32,303 nt of DNA from Pelargonium nanum (taxonomy: Eukaryota > Streptophyta > Magnoliopsida > Geraniales > Geraniaceae), in the NCBI GenBank assembly GCA_036897485.1, contig JAYMTF010000642.1, positions 1-32,303 on the forward strand. Reading direction: 5' to 3'. A program made the position numbers and the translations under genes. Below the pieces are notes generated by a model. The model saw only the letters and a list, made by a program, of their open reading frames with translations, searched no databases and was not told the origin of the DNA. Shown here one piece after another: positions 10,850-20,700 of this stretch. Every line of letters begins with the position of its first letter. The first letter of the stretch is position 1.

Positions 10850-13800
10850 TCATTGCATTCCCCTTTTATGTTTCGCTTCTTCCCATAAATTCACGATATA
10901 AGCAACCCCCTCTTTCAAAGTAGCCTTTCTTCCTTTGATGTTATTCCACAGCTCCGAGGTTGTATACCTCCCACTCGGATTATATTCATTTATTTGCCTT
11001 AAAGCTGTAGTCACAGCATTATACACTTCATCACCCATTTCATTCTTCAAACTTCTCAGTTTTTCATCATTTTCATCTACCAGCTCCTGAAACAGCAAAG
11101 TTGGTCTTAGATTAACAATATAGGCAAGCAACACAGAAATGGATGGGCAAGTATGGGAAAACCCATATCACAGTATCATAACTTATTAGACAGTCCAGCA
11201 TCTTAAGCTTCTACACTTATGCATACATACAGTGTCGTTTCATAGATAAGCAGCAAAGAGAATGCACTTCTCGAGACCAACATGAATGACATTCACACTC
11301 AGAAAATGCAAGTATAAATGTAATAGTCTTATGTGGCCAACTTCAGGCATGTCATTGGCCAGGGACTTAGCAAGGCACAACCATAGACTTCAGATTGATC
11401 CATGAACAAAACTAAGATGCATATATATTTTGGGTAGTTGCACATATAAACAGCTAAAAACACACTCCTAAAGACCAACATGGATGCCACTTGCCCTAGT
11501 ATAAACATACTTATTAGTTATTATATGTGAAAGTTCAGGGTTGTCATTGACCAAGGACTTGGCAATGCACAGCCATAGATTTCTCATTGACTAAATTGGA
11601 TTACAAGCAATTACATAGCCATAGAAAGCAAGAGTAGATGCCCAATAATTTCAAATTAGACAATGGATTTGGAATGTCAATAGCTGTAGACAAGTGTAAG
11701 CCAATGGGAAAAACAATGGTGCTAGCAAGGGACCATCATTTATTAAACTCCACACACTAGACTAGACATTTTACAGACACACGCAAAATATAATAAAATA
11801 TTGTGAAACCAATTAGTATGAGATACAAACCTGATGTTTATCATCAACAGTAATAACTTTAAAAGGATGCCAATCTGGATCTTTAAGATATTCCTCCCAC
11901 AATGAGCACAGCTCCATAGCTCTCTCTTCTGCTTCTTCCTCACCATACTTTCTTTTCATTGCTCGACGAAATGGTTTATCGTCTAATTCTCCCATTCTCT
12001 TAACAGTAATATCATCATGACGAGTGGATATTTCTTTCAAGCCCTACAAAGTGAACTCATCAGTGAGCAAGATTTAAATTTAATAAAATATAGAAAGTTC
12101 GTGCAGAAGCAGAACGGAAGACGTATCTGGTTAGCAGAGGGCCAAAGTTCAAAATTTGTATATCAAACAAAAGTATGCGTCTCTTTTGGGTACAGTAAAA
12201 GAGATGAAATATAACATGTTAGCTAATGAGTCCCTAGGTCACTGTATGGGTAGAAAAGTTAGAAACATCCGAAATCTTGAGTGCCATTGCACTGCCACCT
12301 ACAATATTGAATAATCATCCTATTTTTTACAACCAGTTCAATTTAAATTCCAAAGCCTTTTCTTCATTGAAACTCAAACTATACAGTCAAATATCTCGTG
12401 AGAGTAAGATCATCTAACTTGACACGTCATATAAAAACAACTCACATTGATCAATTCTTTACGGGCTTCCTGTAGCTCATCATTGCTCTTACGCTCCTTC
12501 ACTATTAGAGTTTGGTTCAATGCTTCTACATCTTCAAGTTCTCCTTCCTTCTCTCTCAAATCTTTAATCACTTCATCCATCTTTTTTAGGACCTCTATGT
12601 CACTACCATCTTCCATATGCCTCATAACATTTAGTTTCCCTCTCAGCTGCTCAATTTCCAACTCCAGTTGTTGTTTGGCATCCAACTTCTTTTGTAGTTG
12701 GATAATTTTATTGTGGAGCTCTTCTTTTTGCCTCTGAGTAGAATAAACATAATAGCCATATATAAATATTATTATGAAATTGAAAAGGATTTTTTAATAT
12801 ACAAATTAACCAAGAAAGTCTATGAACAAACCTTCTGATCTTCTGCCAGTTTCATTACACTTTCATCAGCCCTCTGTTGCTCCAAAGAAGCCAATTGAAG
12901 CGAACTATTTTTAATGACATTCTGTGAGAAAATAAAAATAGTATTTCATTACATTAGAAAAGCTTTATCTGATTCTGAAATAGCAAATTATGCCAAAAGT
13001 TCTGCTTGAAAGTTATTTTACAAATGCCCTTAAACCACTGTATGATTAGTAATAGCATAGAAATCTCAGCACAATTTAGATTAGAGACAAATGGGAGCAA
13101 TTATATGAAAATAATTTATTTATCCATCAATCAGAAAGTTGTGCCTGTGGGTGAGAATCATCCCAGAATATAGCATATTGGCAAAGAACTGAAGGCATAA
13201 TTGTCTTTGACAATAAACAAGCAACCAGTGGAGAAATAAAACTACAGTTCATAATGTAGAAATCTGAAAAATATGGTATATTGATCATGTGATCTGAAAA
13301 TAGAAAATAAGTCATTTATATGTGGCTTTACAAGAGTTGATTGATATTCAAATAGGAAATAACTCTATGTCTCAATCTATGGGAACAACGAAGCTATTCT
13401 AAATGATGCATAATCGAGAAATCCCATACATCAAGGGATTCTAAATATCACTACATTATCTCAAACTCAAGGTGTTGCCAATTAGAAACTTAAGCTTTTG
13501 AGAATATACAAATCAGAGAAGTAAATGACTTGAGGCAAATCCAACAAGAAGCACCTTAGTGTGGTTGGATAATGAAAATAATCCAAAAACATACTGTCAA
13601 GATTGAACAAACCCCAAATCATATGTTGACTGCTTGAACACCAAGAAGATACAATAGGTCCCATTTTTCTCGGTGTGAAGGGATGCACACATTTTTATGC
13701 CTTAATAGAAAGAATAAGGAGAAACTGTATAAAAAGCATTAAAAATCCCACTACCGCTGCCCTAAGGCAACAGTGTTTGGTAGTGAAAGACTACGAAATA

Positions 13801-15464
13801 TTCAAGAACAAGAAGGCTCTTCCACATAAAAATATGAAAACATATGTTATATTGAAGCGATTTGATAGTAGAAAATAAGCCATTTATATAGGGCATTACA
13901 AGAGTTGACAAACAAGGCATAATAAAGAAACCCCATATATCAAGAGATTCTATGTATCTCAACATTAATCTAGCCATGACAATCGGTTAGACCAGATGTT
14001 TCTTAAAAAGAGTAAACAAATACAATTAAAATATTGACAGTGAATTTATTAACTATGCCCAAGCTTTCATCTATTGCATTCAAGTCTAACATGAATCAGC
14101 AGTTCTAGGAATTTGCTAGACTGCTATTATTGATGTAGATTGTAGACCATTTAGGTCCTAATCCATAATTTTGTAGTCATCTGGTTTCAGTTTATCCATT
14201 ATCCACATCAAATCACAATAATCTGGATCACAGACTCCAAGACAATCTAGCATATATAGGTTACCTTTTCAATCTCTTCTGAGAGTTTTTTTGTTTCACT
14301 TTCATTCTGCGCCTCACGTTTTTCCAACTCTGCTCCGCGCAATTCGAGATCTCTTTTCTGAGATTCTAGCAGCAACTTAAGCTTTTCATGGTCAGTGAAA
14401 ATTCTCTGTAAATGATCCCGTGCACTAGTTTGTATCTTCTTTATCTCTGTGAATGAAACAAACATGATGTGAATTTAACATTACCACAACTTAGCCATAC
14501 AAGAAAAGGAGGGAGGGAGGGAGGTTATGTAGCAAAAGAGACCTTCATTGTAAGCTTGGTGAAGTTTCTCTTTCTCTTGCATTACAAGGTCAAGGGAGTC
14601 AGAAGTCTGATTACATCTTTCCTGAATCTCTTGCATATGTTTATGTTTCACTTCAATCATGTTTGTCAAATTGGACACAAGTTTATGTTGTTTCCGGGCT
14701 TCTTCCTGCTCCATTTCTTCGATGGTTTTAAGGTCTCCAATTTTGCGCAGGTGTTCTCCAATGATGTTATTTGCATTATAGTCATCTGCACGGGCAACCC
14801 ATGCATAAGGACCATTTTTTTGGTCATTACTAGTAAACCAGTCCTTTCTTCCATGATGATCAGCCTCATAAGCTCTCTCAAATGAAATGGCATTATGCAA
14901 GCCAGGCCAATCCTTGTGAAATTCCACAGCAGCACTTCCTGAATGGCCCATGTAATTCCACAGTGGATGAACTCTGATAGGATTAAATCCTCTTTCTCTC
15001 AACTCATCTCTTAGCCTGGATCCACTTTCTCCAACTGACCGCCCATCCTCTGCCTTTTTAGTTGGAAGGTTTACCATTATTCCCGTCCAAGGCCATACAA
15101 ATTTTTCGTGATGGTTACAGTCAACTGGAGGATTGCTCTCATCTGCAGGTTTTGATGGACCATCCACAATCGCTAGATCTTTTTCCAAGTATTTCAATAA
15201 AGCCAAGTGCTTTGCCTTTTCTTTTGCACTTCTCTTATTTGAACTGCTCTTACCCACTCCAGATGCATGCTGGATGAGGTCCTTATATTGATAATCCTTC
15301 TTTCGCTTCTTTGGGCAGTAGGGACAGGTAAAAACCTCATCTGATATTTTCACATGATGATTCCCACTCTTAAGTTTTTCATAAGTTTTGTCTTCACACT
15401 CTTCCATTTCAGATTCACTTATATCTGTATCATCTTCTGAGTAGTTATCAACACAATCTCCCAT
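10850..15464 (-). CDS. IDN2: IDN2 orthologue: dsRNA-binding zf-XS/XS/coiled-coil/XH protein of RNA-directed DNA methylation
   Basis: IDN2 acts in nuclear de novo methylation downstream of siRNA production, binding dsRNA and pairing with FDM/IDP partners. Coding exons on the - strand: 15464-14543, 14446-14265, 12921-12832, 12733-12446, 12043-11831 and 11086-10850. All join in frame to give about 643 aa, close to Arabidopsis IDN2 (about 647 aa as recalled). The acidic N-terminus (DDTDISESEMEE) is followed by a zf-XS zinc finger at about 47-88 (CPYCPKK, YKDLIQHASGVG). The XS domain spans about 122-235 (WPWTGIMVNLPT, GFNPIRVHPLWNY, GHSGSAAVEF, WVARADDYN). A coiled coil covers about 245-500. The XH domain covers about 505-642 (VKRMGELDDKPF, WHPFKV, NEYNPSGRYTTSELW) and ends KHKRGMQ, like Arabidopsis IDN2. 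MGD is the first Met after the leader-intron acceptor GCTAG|ACAA, six bases upstream. This is the only complete member of the local array. Confidence 0.95.
11264..11697. repeat. Degenerate tandem repeats in the IDN2 intron between the two XH exons
   Basis: Units at 11264-11398 and 11463-11590 share AGACCAACATG, GTCATTG-CCA-GGACTT, GGCA, CACA-CCATAGA and a final ATTGA. A shorter third unit at about 11656-11697 keeps TTAGACAATGGATTTGG and the TAGCTGTAGA end. Spacing is roughly 200 bp between the first two. Sequence identity is moderate, so the expansion is old. Confidence 0.65.
13290..13965. repeat. Pair of diverged direct repeats in the large IDN2 intron
   Basis: Copy 1 at about 13296-13455 and copy 2 at about 13865-13965 share TAGAAAATAAG-CATTTATAT, TTACAAGAGTTGA and then CATAAT--AGAAA-CCCATA-ATCAAG-GATTCTA. 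Copy 2 lacks about 55 internal bases. The repeats are separated by about 410 bp of unrecognised sequence. They could be remains of a transposon with direct-repeat ends or a local duplication. Confidence 0.65.
14508..14524 (+). repeat. G-rich tetranucleotide run (GGGA)n in a short IDN2 intron
   Basis: GGAGGGAGGGAGGGAGG lies within the 96-nt intron 14447-14542. On the coding (-) strand it is a C-rich tract about 18 nt downstream of the 5' splice site. Confidence 0.8.
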
Positions 15465-15470
15465 TTGTCT

Positions 15471-16400
15471 AGCAAAAAGATACCTGAAAATGAAGGGAAC
15501 ATTAATAAAATTTTTATTATGGTATTGGGAAGTACATCCATGTAACATGGAAGCCTGAAAGTAGTTGAATGACATGTTCGAGAGTGTAATATGGAGCCAC
15601 TACTTTCTACGCAAGATTAACAAGGTAACAGTCATATTCCCAATATAGATTCAGAACCATGAGTAAACTAAACTGATAAATTACATAGTTCAAATACCAC
15701 TCCATATTGGAATGCCAAGAAAAGCACTAGCATGTATATATGCAGAGAAAAAACTGGTAGAGCTTAATTGTTAACATACTGGTTACTCAAAATCTGATAT
15801 ACCATGTAGGATTCCTAAAATGTTTAGCCTAGCAGAGCTTTCTAAACCAAGAAACTACTTTCTAAAAATGCTTACAATGATCCATAGAATTGATGCTTTC
15901 CTGCTTTTACAATTTACACTTCACAACCACAATCAACCATTTCTGGTACCAACACTTTCATAAATCCCAGCATTTTTAAGAATTTCACACAGCACTATAT
16001 AATCTAAATGTAAGCAAAAAGACATCATGATCAAGGGAATCAAAAATAAATTAAAAATATTAGCACATTCAACAAAACCAGAAAATGTACAGCCAAGCTT
16101 GAAATCAACCGATCAAGTCTCAACCCTAAACGTTGTAGAACCTAAACAAAAAGGTCAAGCGATACCACATTGTGCACTTCTGAGTCCAAAACAAGCATGC
16201 ATGTTACTTGAAACCCCAAAGTAAGCGAAATAACAAAGGATCACCTTCAAAAATTGGAGCAGTTAACGGCCCTTCCTGTTATGAATCGTCTCTGATTGTG
16301 GGATATTGGAGCAGAATAATGAAGAAACACAGGAAAATCTGGGTCTGGTCGGTGGAACAGAGCTTAAATGGGGCTAGGTAGTGGGAGAGTGAAGAGCAAG
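15471..16400 (-). other. Leader intron and 5' UTR exon of the IDN2 gene
   Basis: The acceptor GCTAG lies just before the start codon. A good donor (TTGAAG|GTGATCC) ends an upstream exon at 16245. The leader exon probably covers about 16245-16390. The leader intron is about 770 nt and AT-rich, and contains no recognisable gene. Confidence 0.5.
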
Positions 16401-17560
16401 ACGACGAGAGCGACGTGTATTTAATGGACTGGTTTCATCGCATTTATTACACAACCTTGAATCCGGTTGGGCTTCTCGATATTAAAGCCCAACGCTTACC
16501 AACTAAGCCCATGTTCGAGTTGCGTTGAGAATTTAGAACGAGTTTTTGTGGAAGACATTGTTTTTCTTTTAACGGAAAGTACTTTTTATTAATTATTAAT
16601 AACCATCTCCGACATTAACAAATTCGAAATATCTATAGGAGGCTGAACACTTAGCCAACCTACCGTGCCCGACACGGAAACAAAGGATCTAGTCAAGGCA
16701 TACACCACCCGATTCGTAGACCTACTAATTCAATAAAACAAAACTAATACAAACTCAGTAGAAATAAACAAATGTTTCTGACTGTCCGACCCAAGGCACT
16801 GGGATTACCTCAGACCTCCGACAATAACAAATTCGAATTATCTATAGGAGGTTGAAGACTCAACCAACCTATCGTGCCTTACACATAAACAGAGGACATA
16901 GTCAAGACATGAGTCACCTGATTTGCATACCTACTAACCCAACAAAACAAAATTGATACAAATTCAGCAGAAATAGACAAAAGGTCTCTAATTATCATAC
17001 CCAATGCATTGGGATTACCATCCCCTCCGGTCTGCAAAACAATCACAACCTCTTCAACATCATATTCAATAATAAGAGATCCCCATCCATGAACCTCAAT
17101 CCAGCTGAGAGCTTCACAAATGGTGATTGTTTATTTGATTATTGATTTGTTTTATACGGTGTTATGAACTAAATGAATCGTTATTCTCATCATAAAATCG
17201 TTATATTACGTTTACGTTATTATAGCTATTTGATGTTTATTTTTGGGTCTCCTGAGTATTGGACGGAAAAGAGATAGAGGAACTCATAAAGGTCTGGCGA
17301 GAAGAGAAGGCGAAGTAGGTATGAATATGGAGGACATCTTCGCGGTGTGCAGGTAAGCAACCTGGCGCAACACTAACTAGGACCAAATTAAAAAAAAATA
17401 AATGTATATGAATCGGAACAAAATGAAAACACTGGACATGGGCCAACTCCAAAATTCTAAGAAAGTACAGTGGTTTTGAACCATTACAAGGGATCCTACA
17501 ATCCAAACAGTGTTTTCCTTATCCGTAACGGGTTGTAGGATTTCGTACTCTCGCAGCCAA
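16400..17560. promoter_or_regulatory. Shared divergent intergenic region of IDN2 (-) and AP3B (+)
   Basis: About 1.1 kb separates the two leaders. Most of 16600-17110 is the RNase H fragment described separately. The remainder is AT-rich. No obvious conserved promoter elements could be assigned. Confidence 0.45.
16600..17110 (-). pseudogene. LINE-derived RNase H (RVT_3-like) fragment, partly duplicated
   Basis: Read on the - strand from about 17105, the sequence translates as ALSWIEVHGWGSLIIEYD, then EEVVIVLQT, then FCWVSRYANQVTHVLTMSSV. This matches the plan of plant RNase H domains of non-LTR retrotransposons (AL-WAEV, a DS-like core, then RRSANQVAHxLAR). The second half is present twice, offset by about 210 bp (about 16609-16817 and 16818-17027). 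The left copy carries stops, including one before SRSTNRVVYALTRS. Neither copy is intact, and no reverse transcriptase, 5' end or poly-A tail is visible. It sits in the spacer between IDN2 and AP3B. Confidence 0.65.
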
Positions 17561-17737
17561 ACAGAACCCAATCTCACGACGTCTTGTCTCGTCTCGTCTC
17601 CGATCCAGTTGAGCTTGCTGAAACTTGAAACCTCCCAACACAAGACCAGCCCATCTCCTTCACCTCAGTCTTCCGCTGACGGAGACGCAGTAGAGAGTGA
17701 GATCGGATCAAAGAATTGGAATCGAAATCGAACAAAA
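17510..17737 (+). other. 5' UTR of AP3B
   Basis: Pyrimidine-rich leader sequence (CTCGTCTCGTCTCCG, CCATCTCCTTCACCTCAG) precedes the ATG at 17738. Frame-0 sequence is open upstream of this Met, but the family N-terminus MFNQFG fixes the start. Confidence 0.5.
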
Positions 17738-20700
17738 ATGTTCAACCAATTCGGAGCCACGGCGGAGACGCTGAGCAAGGCGTCCACTATGGTCTTCCGG
17801 ATCGGCACCGACGCTCACCTATACGACGACCCCGAAGACGTCAGCATAGCGCCACTCCTCGACAGCAAATTCGACTCCGAGAAGTGCGAGGCTCTCAAGC
17901 GCTTGCTCGCTCTCATCGCCCAGGGCTTCGATGTCTCCAACTTTTTCCCTCAGGTTCGTGTTCTTCTCGCATTTTCAGATTCATTTTCTCATCGTTTCTC
18001 ATTTGATCTCCATGGAATTGTGAAGAAATGTACTGGATGTGATTGAATTGATTGATCTTTTCGAAATTTACAGGTTGTGAAGAATGTGGCAACTCAGTCA
18101 CTGGAAGTGAAGAAGCTTGTTTACTTGTACCTGCTCCACTATGCTGAGAAGTATGTAACGTTCTAGTTTCTGTGAATTAATTCCTTTGAAAAATTGATTT
18201 GTACATCATAAGCAATTAACCTCAATGGCCTGAAGTACATGTTTCTAATAGGTTACCAGTTGAATCTAGGCAGTCTTCATTTGTGTTGTGCTTCCCTGTT
18301 TAAGGCTAGATTGATGCTAAACTTATTTTCAATTTTAGCCTATCATAGCTTGTAATTGGTGTTCTAAGTGGATATGGTATTTGTTTAAATGTTGCTTTGT
18401 TTTACTATTTAGGCGTCCAAATGAGGCGTTGCTATCGATTAATTATTTCCAGAAGGACTTGGGGGATACAAATCCCTTGGTGAGGGCATGGGCACTTCGT
18501 ACCATGGCAGGAATTCGTCTACATGTAATCGCGCCTCTTGTTCTGGTGGCTGTGGGCAAGTGTGCTAGAGATCCTTCAGTTTATGTTAGAAAATCTGCTG
18601 CGGGTGCTCTTCCCAAGTTGAATGATCTGCGCCAAGAGGAGAATGCATCTACAATTGAAGAGGTCTGGTTGATCAAGATGTTTGATTTTAATTCATTGTT
18701 GCTCTTTAGTGGAGCAGACAGAATGATTTTCTAGTTTTTTTTCTTTAATCTTCAGTCTTCACCAATAATACGTGCATGGTTATGAAATTCTGGCTCACAA
18801 GTTTTAATGTTCATTGTTAAGTGATTGGTTGGTTTTCTGTATAGTATCTTACTTCACTATACAAGGATCAATTGTAGGGTATAACAGAAATCTTCATATA
18901 ATTTTTCTTTTCCTACAGCTTTGGCCATTCTTTGTCCATTGCCGTGAAAAGTGAATCCATGTTTGTCCTTCCCGTACCCTTCACGATGTATGATATGTAC
19001 AATACATCATCAATTTTTTTATTGATAGAATTATTACTGAAGCTTCCTTTAAGAAGGTTAGTTGGAACGACCCATCTCAAAGGCACAACTGCACACATTG
19101 TGCCTAGTAGCAGAGTGCATTCATGGATACATGTTTCAGTTACTATTTGCTTATGGGAGCTGTTGCTCACTGTTAGTCTGTATTACATCTGGCATACATG
19201 CTCATCTGCACATTTGAAGATTAAGTTTGTTTTTCTGTACCTTTGTCAGATTCTCCATGTCTTAAAATCTGGAAGCAATGACATATTTGCCTGTTGTGTA
19301 TTATTGCATTTGCTATCCTGGTTATTGGTTACTGAATGTATATTGTTGCATCTCATGCAGATTGTTGGAATACTGTTAAATGACCATTCTCCTGGAGTAG
19401 TTGGAGCTGCTGCTGCTGCATTTGCTTCTGTTTGTCCAAATAATTTGTCTCTTATTGGAAGAAGTTATAGGAAATTATGCGAGGTTCTTCCCGATGTGGA
19501 AGAGTGGGGTCAAATAATCTTAATTGGTATCCTTTTGCGCTATGTAGTTGCAAGACACGGGCTTGCAGAAGAATCCATTATGTTTTGTTTGCATGATACA
19601 GAGAATTCCAGTGCTGAAAAGGATGATTTAGATGACTATAAATTAGAAAAAGATGGGGGTGAGACAAGTGGAACTTCTCTGTCAGAATTAGCAAATTTGG
19701 TATCCAGGTGTTATATTGAAGGGCCAGATGAATATTTATCACGAACAAGTTACAAAAACGGGGGTTCATCTGAACTGAATCTCAAACGTTATACATTTTG
19801 CAAAAGTAATGATGATGTGAAGATCCTGCTGCAGTGCACGTCACCATTATTGTGGAGTAATAATAGTGCAGTGGTACTTGCAGCTGCTGGTGTGCATTGG
19901 GTTATGGCACCAAAGGAGGATCTCAAAAGAATTGTGAAACCGCTCTTGTTTGTGTTGAGGTCATCCAATGCCTCAAAATATGTGGTATTTAGCATTTCAC
20001 TTATTTAATTATACACACACACACACACGCTTCCACTAGTTTAAATTGTCATTACTCATTGAACGTATGTGCTTGTATGATTTGTTCGTGTGTGCTTGTA
20101 TCTGTTGATGAATGTGTATGCTTGAATAAGACATTCATGTAAGGAGGTTTGAGGGGACGTTTGATGATGTAGAAGTAATTTAGTGGTCTCATGCACACAT
20201 ACATTATGCTATACATAAAATTAATAAAAAGGGTGAGGGGTGAGGTATTAAGACGAGGCATGTGTTTTTTAAGCCTCAAGGCACAATGTCCAAGTATTCT
20301 TAACAGTTATAACATCCCAAGACAATTATAAAAGAGTAAATCCATATTCTAGAGAGAGAGATATGAATTAGGAAGGATCATCGTAATTTTGATTGATGTT
20401 TACTAGACGATAATATACTTTAGATTTTAATACCTATATGAACTTAAGCTCTATATTCTGTGATTCATATTCATTAATGTGGATCGTAAACTGCATAATC
20501 TCTTGTGGTTCTCCAGAGGTACATAGGCCTCAAAATCACATTGCTCTAGGATAATTTATTAATTTTGGCATGGGATATTGGATTTTGGTCAATCTCCTCA
20601 CTTTTGTTATTTTTCAATGTATGCTGGTAGATGGGAAGGTGGGTAATGTTGATTCTTGTGCAGGTCCTTTGTAACATCCAAGTGTTTGCTAAAGCAATAC

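Noticed and set aside
18932-19360. Long open frame leading into AP3B exon 4
   Set aside because: The family sequence continues directly from TIEE to IVGILLNDHSPG, so this upstream part is intron 3 that happens to stay open.
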